The notes: generated by a model from the sequence alone, not told the origin. A stretch of 60,604 nucleotides of DNA from DSWT01 sp035415725 (GCA_035415725.1 DAOOGN010000009.1:1-60604), one strand, 5' to 3'. Numbered from the stretch's first letter, positions 1-9,162 are shown. Numbers and translations: made by a program.

Positions 1-113
1 AACCTGGCATAGGGAATAAGTGGCTTCGTCAGGTTTACTAACCTGAATAGATACGTACGGGCAACGTTGGAGCTATGCGGAACATCAGGTTATGATTTGG
101 TCTAATTTGGGTA

Positions 114-142
114 TTGACATATTGCGTACTTTATGATATGAT
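114..142 (+). promoter_or_regulatory. sigma70-type promoter of the riboswitch transcript
   Basis: TTGACA at 114-119 and TATGAT at 137-142 are separated by 17 bp. Transcription should begin near 149, about 30 nt before the riboswitch aptamer. This is the only strong promoter-like match I see upstream of the exporter gene. Confidence 0.75.
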
Positions 143-177
143 TTTGAGTGTAAGCAAATATACCCTATACGCCTAAT

Positions 178-320
178 GCCTTCGTCTCTTGGGGGAAGAT
201 TCCCTTATAGGAGCAGGAGGCAGCGGGGGAACCAAACGGGGGGCGAGTCGGTCGGTAGACCGTAGGGCGAGCTTCTTCTGCCCGAGTCCGTCAGCTAACC
301 TCGTAGGCGTGGAAGAAGGC
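178..320 (+). promoter_or_regulatory. ydaO-yuaA (cyclic di-AMP) riboswitch aptamer
   Basis: The segment carries the conserved blocks of the ydaO/yuaA class in order: GGGGGAACCAAACGG near 226-240, GGGGCGAGTC near 240-250, TAGGGCGAGC near 263-272, then GCCCGAGTCCGTCAGC and TAACCTCGTAGGCGT up to about 310. The closing helix P1 can be drawn as GCCTTC (178-183) with GAAGGC (315-320). The family binds cyclic di-AMP and usually turns downstream genes off when the ligand is abundant; typical targets are ion or osmolyte transport and wall remodelling. Here the controlled unit is an ABC exporter with a DUF1854 gene. The class call rests on recognised consensus, not on a covariance search. Confidence 0.88.
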
Positions 321-350
321 ACCTGGTGTTTAAGGTGCCCTTTTTCTTTT
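318..350 (+). terminator. intrinsic terminator, riboswitch expression platform
   Basis: GGCACC (318-323) pairs with GGTGCC (334-339) and is followed by the T-rich run TTTTTCTTTT (341-350). The first three bases of the 5' arm are also the last three of aptamer helix P1, so folding of the two can be coupled. This fits a transcriptional OFF switch. Confidence 0.8.
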
Positions 351-357
351 TAGGGCG

Positions 358-395
358 CCTTATTGGTGAAGTTTCGCTGCTAACCAATAAGGAGG
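358..395 (+). promoter_or_regulatory. hairpin overlapping the Shine-Dalgarno site of the exporter gene
   Basis: CCTTATTGGT (358-367) and ACCAATAAGG (383-392) form a perfect 10-bp stem with a 15-nt loop. The Shine-Dalgarno AAGGAGG lies at 389-395, so its first four bases are inside the stem. Readthrough transcripts could therefore also be limited at translation. The stem is seen directly; its regulatory use is inferred. Confidence 0.6.
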
Positions 396-400
396 AGCGG

Positions 401-2677
401 ATGCGTGATATGAATCGGCCGGTAGCCATACCGGCGGTTGTCAAACCGGCTATCGCGGCGCAACTGCCGCCCGCGGTGACAACCACGTTGCAAGCCGAAG
501 GCGCCCGGCCTGAAGCTCTCACGCTGGCGGTGCAATCGGATCTGGCCCCCGATGGGCAATTCGGCGAACAATGGCTATTGATGGATCCCCAGGACCTGTG
601 GGTGATTGAGCGTCATAATGGGACCGCGAATCTGCGACATAAGTTCCCCCTGGATAAAATTGAAGATGCCAAGGTCGAACGCTGCGTCGGCAACGGGCTG
701 ATGCAGGTGACGGTCGACCGGCAACCGCACGTTTTGCTTCACTATTCCAACGAACTGACCGATCGTTTTGGGCGGGTGGCGCATTACTTGCATACCCGCG
801 CGGAGTACGGCGCGGACGTCCCTATCCCCGACCCGACGGCGGACAGTCATACCTGCTTAGTGTGTGGACGCGCCCTCGTCGATACCTCGTCCAAAGTCTG
901 CCCCAACTGCATCCAACGCGGCAAACTGTTCCGCCGCTTGATGGAATTGGCCCGCCCCTACTGGGGCAAGATGGGTGTGATCGTGATCTTGTTGGTAGTG
1001 GGGGTCCTGCTGGACTTGTTACCTCCCTACCTGACCCGAATTCTCATCGATGACGTATTGAGGATTGATGGGAACACGGGAAGCGACCCAACGCTGCTGC
1101 CCTGGTTGGTCGGCGGTTTGTTGGGTATCCAGGTTATTCGAGTGTTCCTCACGATTGCCACCAACTGGTTGACAATTAACGTCAGCACTCGTTTCACATC
1201 CAGCGTCCGCGATCAACTGTTCGCGCACTTGAAAAAGCTCTCCGTGGACTACTTCGACAAGAACCAGACCGGACGTTTGATGACGCGCATCAACCAGGAC
1301 ACCGAGGAGCTGCAAGGCATCGTCTCGCAGATGACGACATTCATCCTGAATATCCTGTTAGTGATAGGGATTGGCGTGGTGCTGTTCTCGATGGCGCCAT
1401 CGTTGGGGCTATACGTTCTCATCCCGACGCCTTTCGTGGTGTTGGCGGCGTATTTCTACTATCGCTACATGCAACCCCACTTCCAGCGTTTTTGGGTCGC
1501 CCGTTGGCGCTTGAACACCATGTTGAACACCTTCCTTTCCGGCGTGCGCGTGGTCAAGGCATTTGCCCAGGAAGACGAAGAGGAGCAGCGTTATCACAAC
1601 CGCAATATGAGCCTGCTCAATTCGCGTCTTCAGGTTGACCTGGCATGGAGCAAATTCTTTCCGCTGATCTCGTTCGCCTTCAGCGCCGGCGGGCTGATCA
1701 TCTGGTACGCCGGCGGCAAAGCGGTGTTGGCCGACAAGATCACCCTGGGGACCCTGATGGCGTTCTTGAGTTACCTGGGGATGTTCTACGGCCCCCTCTC
1801 GAACCTTACCCATATCAGCCAGGCCTTGAACCGCTTCCTCACGATCTCCCAGCGGACGTTCGAACTGCTGGACGAGGAACCGGAGAAAGCGCCGGCCCAG
1901 CCGGTGCGCGCGCTCCGGGTGGGCGGCAAAATCGAGTTCGATAAAGTGACTTTTGGCTACGACCCCTACTATCCGGTGATCCGTGACATGAGCTTCACCG
2001 TTGAGCCGGGGGAAATGATCGGCATCGTTGGACACAGCGGCGCGGGCAAGACGACGCTCGTGAACTTGCTGTGCCGTTTTTACGATGTGACCAGCGGTGC
2101 GATTCGCATCGACGGCGTAGACATTCGTGATCTCTCGATGGAGGAGATCCGCCAGCAGATCGGCATCGTCTTGCAAACGCCGTTTTTGTTTTACGGGACC
2201 CTGGCGGAGAACATCGCCTACGGCAAGCCCGAGGCCACACGGCAGGAGATCATTCAGGCCGCGAAGGCGGCGAATGCCCATGGCTTTATCACCCAATTGC
2301 CCGAAGGCTACGACACGATTGTGGGCGAGGGCGGCTCCGGCCTTTCCGGCGGTGAGCGGCAGCGCATCTCCATCGCGCGTGCGATCTTGCACAACCCGCG
2401 TATCCTGATCCTGGACGAGGCAACATCCTCGGTGGATACCGACACCGAGCGCCAAATCCAGGAAGCCTTGAACGAGTTGGTGAAGGGACGCACGACCATT
2501 GCCATCGCGCACCGCCTATCGACGCTCTACAACGCCGATCGCATCCTGGTCATCAATCGCGGCAAGTTAGAGGAGCAAGGCGCGCCCAAGCAGTTGATGG
2601 ACAACAAAGGCTCCTTCTACCATCTCGTGCAAATGCAGACGCAACTGGCCAGCCTCGACGGCGTGGTGGCGGTATAA
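401..2677 (+). CDS. ABC exporter (fused TMD-NBD) with N-terminal extension and zinc ribbon
   Basis: This 758-residue protein is an ATP-driven exporter half-transporter acting in the cytoplasmic membrane. Residues 1-140 are a soluble extension, followed by a zinc-ribbon-like pair C152/C155 and C167/C170. A six-helix type-1 exporter domain starts near residue 190. The C-terminal nucleotide-binding domain has Walker A (GHSGAGKTT), the signature LSGGERQRI, Walker B (ILILDEATSS) and an H-loop (IAHRLS). I chose ATG 401 because AAGGAGG precedes it at 389-395; an in-frame GTG at 326 lies inside the terminator hairpin. A DUF1854 gene follows after 6 bp. DUF1854 proteins are known beside such exporters, and NCBI families link some pairs to cyanophycin metabolism, but no cyanophycin gene is visible here. 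The substrate is unknown. Confidence 0.9.
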   Translation: MRDMNRPVAIPAVVKPAIAAQLPPAVTTTLQAEGARPEALTLAVQSDLAPDGQFGEQWLLMDPQDLWVIERHNGTANLRHKFPLDKIEDAKVERCVGNGLMQVTVDRQPHVLLHYSNELTDRFGRVAHYLHTRAEYGADVPIPDPTADSHTCLVCGRALVDTSSKVCPNCIQRGKLFRRLMELARPYWGKMGVIVILLVVGVLLDLLPPYLTRILIDDVLRIDGNTGSDPTLLPWLVGGLLGIQVIRVFLTIATNWLTINVSTRFTSSVRDQLFAHLKKLSVDYFDKNQTGRLMTRINQDTEELQGIVSQMTTFILNILLVIGIGVVLFSMAPSLGLYVLIPTPFVVLAAYFYYRYMQPHFQRFWVARWRLNTMLNTFLSGVRVVKAFAQEDEEEQRYHNRNMSLLNSRLQVDLAWSKFFPLISFAFSAGGLIIWYAGGKAVLADKITLGTLMAFLSYLGMFYGPLSNLTHISQALNRFLTISQRTFELLDEEPEKAPAQPVRALRVGGKIEFDKVTFGYDPYYPVIRDMSFTVEPGEMIGIVGHSGAGKTTLVNLLCRFYDVTSGAIRIDGVDIRDLSMEEIRQQIGIVLQTPFLFYGTLAENIAYGKPEATRQEIIQAAKAANAHGFITQLPEGYDTIVGEGGSGLSGGERQRISIARAILHNPRILILDEATSSVDTDTERQIQEALNELVKGRTTIAIAHRLSTLYNADRILVINRGKLEEQGAPKQLMDNKGSFYHLVQMQTQLASLDGVVAV

Positions 2678-2683
2678 AGAGCC

Positions 2684-3223
2684 ATGATGATGCCAAAGGC
2701 TTTTGAGGTCGTTTACCTGGACCCTGCTACCGTCAGTTTTGAACGGCTAGGCGACACACTGAGCATGACGTTGCGGGATGCTGCCGCGCCGGAGGGACTG
2801 ATACGTTATCCACGGGTGGCGCTGCGGGCGTGTTTTCCCGTTTCTGACGACGCCGAATTCCTTTCGGTGCGCGACGCTACCGACGAGACTCTCCCTGAAT
2901 TAGGCATGATTGAGGATTGGAGTCAGTTGGAGCCGGCCAGCCGCGACGCGGTGGCGGCAGAGTTGAACCTGCATTACTTCGTCCCCGAAATCCGGCAGGT
3001 TTTTGATATTAAAGAGGAGTTGGGTTTTCTCTACTGGACGGTGCAGACCGACAAAGGCCACAAGGAATTCGTGATGCGCAATAGCGTGACCCATTATGCC
3101 CGCGAGGTGGCGCCGGAACATTGGCTGTTGATCGACATCAACGAGGCGCGTTACGAGATCCCCAGCATTACCGCGCTGGATGGACACAGTCAAAAATTGG
3201 TTCAGAAGTTCTTGTATCTGTAA
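2684..3223 (+). CDS. DUF1854 family protein, partner of the ABC exporter
   Basis: This is a 179-residue soluble protein with no signal peptide or membrane segment. Its C-terminal half (DKGHKEFVMRNS, then EHWLLIDINEARYEIPSI) matches my recollection of DUF1854 proteins, which occur directly downstream of, or fused to, exporter-type ABC genes. The gene starts 6 bp after the exporter stop and so shares its riboswitch-controlled transcript. The molecular role is not known; an accessory or regulatory function for the exporter is an inference from context. Three ATG-like codons follow each other at the start; the first (2684) is used. Confidence 0.78.
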   Translation: MMMPKAFEVVYLDPATVSFERLGDTLSMTLRDAAAPEGLIRYPRVALRACFPVSDDAEFLSVRDATDETLPELGMIEDWSQLEPASRDAVAAELNLHYFVPEIRQVFDIKEELGFLYWTVQTDKGHKEFVMRNSVTHYAREVAPEHWLLIDINEARYEIPSITALDGHSQKLVQKFLYL

Positions 3224-3317
3224 CCGTTCCAACGTTTTCGGTATCTTGGGAATGGCAGTTGGGGCCTGCCGTTCCCTTGTATACAGTGGGTGTTGCTTGT
3301 TTCTTCTTCCTTTCTTT

Positions 3318-3356
3318 GCAGAGAGCGCAAGGACTTTAAGTCCTTGCGCTCTCTGC
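3318..3356. repeat. perfect 19-bp inverted repeat
   Basis: Two 19-bp arms surround a single central base, beginning GCAGAGAGCGCAAGG and ending CCTTGCGCTCTCTGC. There is no T-run on either side, so it does not look like a standard intrinsic terminator. It lies 95 bp after the DUF1854 stop and could stabilise the 3' end of that mRNA or be a dispersed palindromic repeat. Confidence 0.7.
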
Positions 3357-3411
3357 GTCTGACAAAAATACAAGTTGTCATTGTCACCCTGATGAGGTAT
3401 AATTCGTGTCA

Positions 3412-3480
3412 CTATTCAGCCGTCCTTGCCAGGTGGCGAACGGGATTTGGGGAAGGGGGCCTCATGAGTTACCCCTTCGG
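3412..3480 (+). repeat. partial copy of the CTATTCAGCC composite repeat
   Basis: The core at 3412-3445 matches 22005-22038 in nearly every position and matches, reversed, 33767-33789. Only the beginning of the unit is present, with a short GAAGGGG/CCCCTTC hairpin after it. It lies just upstream of the membrane-protein gene. Confidence 0.7.
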
Positions 3481-3556
3481 CCCTAGGCGGGCGCGGTCAG
3501 AGACCGGCCCGAGCGTCTCAGCATCATTTGCACTATACCCGGGAGGAGAGCTATTG

Positions 3557-4258
3557 ATGAAATCCTGGCCGGTCACCGCATTCAATCTGACCTACTTATG
3601 TGTTCTATGGGGATTGGTTATCGCGGCTAGCGCGCGTATGCGGCGCTTGAGCGTTGAGCGCCGACGCACCGCCCGCTGGGTTTTAGCCGCCTTTTTCCTG
3701 CTCGCTTTGGGCGACTCATTTCACCTCATATCCCAGGCTTACGAGTTCATCACCGGGGTCAATCCGCTGGCGCCTTTCCTGGGCCTGACATGGGTTGGGT
3801 TTGGCCGCCTGGTCAGCTCGTTTACACTGACCATTTTCTACCTCTGCCTGTTGATGTACTGTCAGCGCAAATGGGGGCTGCCCTGGTCGGGGTGGCTATG
3901 GCTGTCGCTGGTTAGTGGTGCGGTGCGATTGATCTTACTGCCCTTTCCGCAGAACCACTGGGACGGCGAACGGACCCTGTGGAGCCTCTGGCGCAACATT
4001 CCCTTCGTGATCCAGGGCATGGGAGTGATGGTGCTTCTGTTCCAACAAGCATCACGCCAGTCGCTCCCCCTGCGCCGTTTGGTGCAGACGCTGGCCTATG
4101 CCATTCTGGTTTCTTTTGTTACCTACAGCGGTACCATCGTCGGCGTGTTTTGGCACCCGGCCTTTGGCGCGTTGATGCTGCCCAAAACGATAGCTTACAT
4201 GGTAGCAGTCTGGTTATTGTACTCGATGGAATTTCGGCCCTCTCAGGACATCCATTGA
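3557..4258 (+). CDS. seven-helix membrane protein of unknown function
   Basis: This 233-residue protein is almost entirely hydrophobic helices, about seven, with basic loops such as RMRRLSVERRRTARW between helices 1 and 2. I do not recognise a catalytic motif. ATG 3557 is chosen because GGGAGGAG lies just upstream at 3541-3548; the longer open frame from 3290 runs through repeat DNA. It is followed after about 50 bp by the mannonate-dehydratase-like gene on the same strand, but no shared function is evident. It could be a small sensor or transporter-like protein. Confidence 0.7.
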   Translation: MKSWPVTAFNLTYLCVLWGLVIAASARMRRLSVERRRTARWVLAAFFLLALGDSFHLISQAYEFITGVNPLAPFLGLTWVGFGRLVSSFTLTIFYLCLLMYCQRKWGLPWSGWLWLSLVSGAVRLILLPFPQNHWDGERTLWSLWRNIPFVIQGMGVMVLLFQQASRQSLPLRRLVQTLAYAILVSFVTYSGTIVGVFWHPAFGALMLPKTIAYMVAVWLLYSMEFRPSQDIH

Positions 4259-4307
4259 CTCAAACTGACCATCCACTTTTTGACGACTTTCTGCGGAGGT
4301 TATTATT

Positions 4308-5513
4308 ATGGCAAAACCTATCACCATCAAAGACATCAAAGTTATTCTCACCCAACCTGCCGGTTCGCGGTTGGTGATCGTCAAGGTCATCACCTCGGAG
4401 CCGGGACTGTACGGCTTGGGCTGCGCGACGTTCACCCAGCGTTTCCACGCCGTCGTCGCCGCCCTCGAAAAGCACCTGATCCCCTTCGCCCTGGGGTGGG
4501 ACGTAACGCGCAGCGAGGAATTCTGGCACATGGCCATGGTCCACAGCTATTGGCGCAACGGTCCGGTGCTGAACAACGCCATTTCCGGCATCGACCAGGC
4601 ACTGTGGGACATCAAAGGCAAGCTGGCGAACATGCCCGTCTATGACCTGCTCGGCGGCAAATGCCGTGAAGGTGCCGCCGTTTACACCCACGCCGACGGA
4701 CGCTCGCCGGAAGAAGTCGCCGAGAACGTCGAACAATTTATGGCGGAAGGTTACCGCTATATCCGCATCCAGATGGGCGGCTATGGCGGGCATGGGGACG
4801 CGCTGGTGAAGCCGGAAGGCGCGCCCACCGGGGCGTACTACGATCCGCGCGCCTATTGCCGCAACATGCTGCGGATGATGGAGTACGTCCGCCGCGAAGT
4901 CGGCGACGAGGTCGAATTGCTGCATGACGTCCACGAACGCTTGCAACCTATTGACGCGGTGCGCTTCGCCAAAGACGTGGAGCCGTTCAACCTCTTTTTC
5001 CTGGAAGACGCTCTCGCTCCAGAAGACATCGCCTATTTCCGCCACATTCGCCAGCAATGCGCCACCCGGATGGCGATGGGCGAGCTGTTCAACAGCCCCC
5101 ACGAGTGGCAGCCGTTGATCGAAGAGCGCCTCATCGATTACCTGCGGATGCACGTCAGCCAGATGGGAGGGATCACGCCGGCGCGCGCTGTCGCCTTGTT
5201 CGCCAACATGTACGGCGTGAAGACGGCCTGGCACGGACCGGGCGACACGTCACCGGTGGGACATGCCGCGAACCTGCATCTTGACTTGTGGGCGCCCAAC
5301 TTTGGCATTCAGGAATGGTGCCGCTTCCCGGAGCACGTCTACGAGATGTTCCCCGGCCTGCCGGAAGTGCGCCACGGCTATATGTATCCCAACGACAAAC
5401 CCGGCCTGGGCATCGACATCGACGAGGAACTGGCGGCAAAGTATCCCTGCCAGGACACTGTCGACGTGTGGACGCAAACCCGCTGGCCCGACGGCAGCCC
5501 GGCGAGGCCATAA
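4308..5513 (+). CDS. enolase-superfamily sugar-acid dehydratase (RspA / mannonate dehydratase type)
   Basis: This 401-residue enzyme belongs to the RspA/ManD group, which dehydrates sugar acids such as D-mannonate to 2-keto-3-deoxy acids with a Mg2+ ion. The metal ligands are D207 (in LLHDVHE), E233 (FFLEDA) and E259 (MGELF). R280, H309 (WHGPGD) and E336 (IQEW) complete the expected active site; all are offset by a constant three residues from the ManD positions I recall (D210, E236, E262, R283, H312, E339). Length is normal for the family. GGAGG lies at 4294-4298, 9 bp before ATG 4308. A PHP-domain gene follows after 6 bp. Whether the substrate is mannonate or gluconate cannot be decided by eye. 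Confidence 0.88.
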   Translation: MAKPITIKDIKVILTQPAGSRLVIVKVITSEPGLYGLGCATFTQRFHAVVAALEKHLIPFALGWDVTRSEEFWHMAMVHSYWRNGPVLNNAISGIDQALWDIKGKLANMPVYDLLGGKCREGAAVYTHADGRSPEEVAENVEQFMAEGYRYIRIQMGGYGGHGDALVKPEGAPTGAYYDPRAYCRNMLRMMEYVRREVGDEVELLHDVHERLQPIDAVRFAKDVEPFNLFFLEDALAPEDIAYFRHIRQQCATRMAMGELFNSPHEWQPLIEERLIDYLRMHVSQMGGITPARAVALFANMYGVKTAWHGPGDTSPVGHAANLHLDLWAPNFGIQEWCRFPEHVYEMFPGLPEVRHGYMYPNDKPGLGIDIDEELAAKYPCQDTVDVWTQTRWPDGSPARP

Positions 5514-5519
5514 ACGACC

Positions 5520-6125
5520 ATGAAAATTGACTTACACGTCCATACGACAGAACGTTCACTCTGTGCGGATTCCAGTGAACAAGAGCAAATTTTGACCGCC
5601 ATAGAACGTGGCCTGGACGCGATTGTGATCACCGATCACGGGCGCCTTGTACCACCGGAGCATATAGAGGCATTGAATCGGCAGTATGCGCCGTTTCGTA
5701 TCTTTGGGGGAGTAGAGATCACCGTCCAAGAGAACGAGGACGTGCTGGTGTTGGGATTACACGACCCCGCCCTGGAAGCCGGCGGGTGGACATATCCCAC
5801 TTTGCACGCTTTCGTGCGTCGCCATGGGGGATGGTTAGCCATCGCCCACCCGTTTCGCTACCATCCCACCCTCCATATCGATCTGGTGCAAGATTTGCCG
5901 GATGCACTGGAAGGCTGTTCGACCAACATCGTATTGCCCAATCAACCGCGCATCCGCGAGCTGGCCGAACAGTTGGGTATCCCGGTGGTGTGTAACTCCG
6001 ACGCGCATATCACACGCTCTCTCGGCGTAGGGTATAACCTGTTGTCGGAAGAGCCGGAGGATGAAGCCGCTCTCGTGCGCATTTTGCACCGCGGCGCCTT
6101 CAGTGGTGTGTGTACCATCACCTGA
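5520..6125 (+). CDS. PHP-domain metal-dependent phosphoesterase
   Basis: This 201-residue cytoplasmic protein is essentially a single PHP domain. Metal-binding motifs appear in the expected order: DLHVHT at the N-terminus, ITDHG near residue 40, the GVEIT strand, an AHPFRYH histidine and CNSDAH near residue 160. Related short PHP proteins hydrolyse phosphate esters or nucleotides; the substrate here is unknown. The gene begins 6 bp after the dehydratase stop and ends 13 bp before the DUF499 gene, so it may link the two transcriptionally. It might be unrelated to the defence array that follows. Confidence 0.85.
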   Translation: MKIDLHVHTTERSLCADSSEQEQILTAIERGLDAIVITDHGRLVPPEHIEALNRQYAPFRIFGGVEITVQENEDVLVLGLHDPALEAGGWTYPTLHAFVRRHGGWLAIAHPFRYHPTLHIDLVQDLPDALEGCSTNIVLPNQPRIRELAEQLGIPVVCNSDAHITRSLGVGYNLLSEEPEDEAALVRILHRGAFSGVCTIT

Positions 6126-6138
6126 CAGAGGAGGTTGT

Positions 6139-9100
6139 ATGCAACTCGTTTTTGATACCTGCACGCCCCGGCCCGAAGTCTTGCAAGGGCAACTGACCGA
6201 AGACATCTTCGCCGCGCGGCTCAAGGATGTGCTTGACGGCACAGCCGCGCCGGTGTACCAGAACCCCACGACATTCTTCGAGAACACGTATCCCACCGCC
6301 GGACTGCGTCTGTTGCTGACCGAGGCCCTCGGTCGTCTGACGGGCGCGCGCCCTGCCGGCAGCCCGATCCTGCGATTGGAAACGGCTTTCGGCGGCGGCA
6401 AAACACACAACCTTATCGCACTGTATCACGCGGCGCGCGGCGTAGACCTGCCCACAGCGCTCATCGCCCCGATGATGGACCCGGCCTTGTTGCCTGCGCC
6501 CGCTCAGGTGCGTATAGCCGGCGTGGTGGGGTCGGACCTCGACCCCGCCGCCGGCCTCTATCATGCCACTACCGGCATCCGCACGTGGACATTGTGGGGC
6601 GAGCTGGCCTACCAACTCGGCGGCCCGGCCGGCTACGCGCTGGCGCAGGAAAGCGATCGCAACCGCTCCGCCCCCGGCACCGGCCTGTTTGCAGAACTGG
6701 TAGGAAACCAGGCTACGTTGATCATGCTGGACGAATTAGCCCGTCACATGCGCGCGGCGCAATCCGTGCCCACGGCTACTGGCAAATCGGACCTGGCCGA
6801 GCAGACGGTGGCCTTCTTGATGTCGCTGCTGGAATTTGCCGCCAGCCGTGCTCAAGTGGTGGTCGTGCTCACCCTGGCCGGCGCAGAAGATGCCTTTGCG
6901 AAGGAAACCGTGCAACTGCGCACGCACCTGGCCGAAGCGTACAAGGTCTCGGCGCGGCAGGAGCGGGTCATCACTCCTACCGGCGAGACGGAGATCGCAG
7001 CCATCGTGCGCCACCGGCTGTTCGCAGCCATCGACGCCCAGGCCGCCGCCGAGACGGCGCAAGTTTACCTGGAAGCCTACCGCCGCTGGCACGAGCAGAA
7101 CGTGGCTTTGCCCACTCAAGCCCTGACGGCGGAATACGCGCAGGCGCAGGCGCTGGCTTATCCGTTTCATCCGGAACTCCTCAACGCGCTGACCCTGCGG
7201 GTGGCGACGATCCCCAATTTCCAACAGACGCGCGGCGCACTGCGCCTGCTGGCGCTGGTAGTGCGGCGGGTCTGGGAAGAGCGTCCGGCAGATGCCTGGT
7301 GCATCGCGCCGTACCACGTGGACTTGCGCCACCCGGCGATCGTCGAAGACCTCACCAGCCGTCTGGAACGCCCGGCCTTCCGTCAGGTCATCGAAGCCGA
7401 CATCGTCAGTCCCCAGGGCGCGGCGCCGGGACATGCTTACCAGATCGACGGCCCCGGGGTGATGACGGGCAAGCCGCACTACGCCCGGCGGGTGGCAACC
7501 ACGGTCTTCCTGCACAGCCTGGTGCAGGGCGCGATTTCCGGGATCACCCCGCCTGAACTGCTGTTGGGGACGCTGGCGCCGGGTGATGAGCCGGCGCTGG
7601 TCTATAAAGCGGCGGAGCGACTGTATGACAACGGCTGGTTCTTCGAATGGGACGGACTGCGCTACCGCTTCAAGCCGGAACCTTCGATCAACAAAATCAT
7701 CAACGACGAAATGCAACTGGTCGGGCTGACAACGGCCAAAGCGGAACTGGATAACCGCATCCGCAAGGTCTGGAAGAGCGGCATTTTCAAAGTTATCTAT
7801 TTCCCGCAGGAAGCCGCCGATGTGGACGATGACGCCGCGGCGCCTAAGCTGGCGGTGCTCCATTACGACGCCGCGGCGGTGACGGCAACCGCGTCACAGC
7901 CGCCCGAACTGGCGCGCAAGCTCGCCGTTCGCGCCGGCGCGCTGGAAGGTTTTCGCCGCTTCCCCAACAACCTCTTGTTCCTGGTGGCCGATGGCGAGCG
8001 GGTGGACGAGTTAGTCGAAACCGTCCGGCGTTACCTGGGTATCAACCGCATCACGGGCGACGCCCAGCGGATGCAGGGGTTCGCCGAAGAGCAGCGGAAA
8101 AAGATCAAGAAGCTGGGCGAAAGTGCAGAGTTAGACGTGCGGGTGGGCATCACCAAAGTCTACCGGCATCTCTACTTTCCCCAGGCCGACGCTTTGCAAC
8201 GCGACGGCTATCTGATGCACGAGATGCTGCCGGCGCAGGATCAGGGTGAAGTGCAAAACGATCAGTCCGAAGTGGTCTTGCGCGTTCTGCGACAGCAGCA
8301 GAAGGCGCTCACCGGCAACGAGCCGTTGCTGGCTGCCGCCTACGTGAAATCGCGGGCCTGGGACGCCAACGTCTTGCAAATGACGACCGAGGATTTACGC
8401 CAAGCGTTTGCCCGCCGCTTGAGTCTGCCGATGTTGTTCGATCTAAACCAACTGAAGAAAACAATCCTCAACGGCATCAAGATGCAAGTGTGGGTGTATT
8501 ACGATGCGCGCGCCGCGATGGGCTACGATCATGAGTCCATGCCTCCCTCCGTCCAGATCACCGATGAAACGTATCTGTATCTGCCCGCCGAAGCCGCACG
8601 GTTGGCATTGCCGATCAAAGGCAAGACGGGTGTCCCACCACCGGAGGAGTTGTGCCCGGTCTGCGGGCAACCGCAATCACAATGTACGTGTGGAAAAGAC
8701 ACCCCCCTTCCGCCACCTCAGGTCACACCTTTACAAGGCGCGGGAGTGCCGCAGCAAGCGTTCCAGCAGTTGTTGGACGCCTGCTATGATCGGCAGATCA
8801 CCCGCCTGGAGACGCTCCGCATCACTTTGCAAGGACAGGGACAGGCCGGCGCGCGGGCACTGCGCACGCTAGGCGTCGTCATTCCGCAACTGAATGCGCC
8901 TGCGGCGCGGATAAAACTGCGCTTCGCCGCCGAGTTCGGGGACGACGAATCCGCCACTTTCACCGTCGACCTGGCCTGGGAACGCTACCGGCAACTCAAG
9001 ACCGCAACCGATGATCTGGCAAAACTCGCTGACAAATTCACCATGACGTTGACCGTGACCCTGAACTTCCCCGCCGGGCTGGCGGTGGATGGCGACGCCT

Positions 9101-9162
9101 TCCGTACCCTGCACGAGGTGCTCACGACGGTGGGTCTGGAGGTGATCAAGCTGGAGGCTTGA
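6139..9162 (+). CDS. DUF499 family ATPase of a DNA modification/defence array
   Basis: This is a 1007-residue P-loop ATPase of the DUF499 (COG1483) group. Walker A is AFGGGKTHN near residues 83-91; a Walker B-like LIMLDELARH follows near 195-204. A short zinc-ribbon-like cluster (CPVCGQPQSQCTCGK) lies near residue 840. Start ATG 6139 has GAGGAGG upstream at 6128-6134. DUF499 ATPases recur beside DUF1156 methyltransferases and helicases in archaeal and bacterial defence islands, as here. Its role is probably to couple ATP hydrolysis to assembly or movement on DNA; that is inferred. The stop codon overlaps the next start (TGATG). Confidence 0.85.
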   Translation: MQLVFDTCTPRPEVLQGQLTEDIFAARLKDVLDGTAAPVYQNPTTFFENTYPTAGLRLLLTEALGRLTGARPAGSPILRLETAFGGGKTHNLIALYHAARGVDLPTALIAPMMDPALLPAPAQVRIAGVVGSDLDPAAGLYHATTGIRTWTLWGELAYQLGGPAGYALAQESDRNRSAPGTGLFAELVGNQATLIMLDELARHMRAAQSVPTATGKSDLAEQTVAFLMSLLEFAASRAQVVVVLTLAGAEDAFAKETVQLRTHLAEAYKVSARQERVITPTGETEIAAIVRHRLFAAIDAQAAAETAQVYLEAYRRWHEQNVALPTQALTAEYAQAQALAYPFHPELLNALTLRVATIPNFQQTRGALRLLALVVRRVWEERPADAWCIAPYHVDLRHPAIVEDLTSRLERPAFRQVIEADIVSPQGAAPGHAYQIDGPGVMTGKPHYARRVATTVFLHSLVQGAISGITPPELLLGTLAPGDEPALVYKAAERLYDNGWFFEWDGLRYRFKPEPSINKIINDEMQLVGLTTAKAELDNRIRKVWKSGIFKVIYFPQEAADVDDDAAAPKLAVLHYDAAAVTATASQPPELARKLAVRAGALEGFRRFPNNLLFLVADGERVDELVETVRRYLGINRITGDAQRMQGFAEEQRKKIKKLGESAELDVRVGITKVYRHLYFPQADALQRDGYLMHEMLPAQDQGEVQNDQSEVVLRVLRQQQKALTGNEPLLAAAYVKSRAWDANVLQMTTEDLRQAFARRLSLPMLFDLNQLKKTILNGIKMQVWVYYDARAAMGYDHESMPPSVQITDETYLYLPAEAARLALPIKGKTGVPPPEELCPVCGQPQSQCTCGKDTPLPPPQVTPLQGAGVPQQAFQQLLDACYDRQITRLETLRITLQGQGQAGARALRTLGVVIPQLNAPAARIKLRFAAEFGDDESATFTVDLAWERYRQLKTATDDLAKLADKFTMTLTVTLNFPAGLAVDGDAFRTLHEVLTTVGLEVIKLEA

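Noticed and set aside
1409..2512. 367-codon minus-strand frame opposite the ABC exporter
   Set aside because: It is antisense to the Walker and signature motifs of the exporter and has no recognisable protein features.
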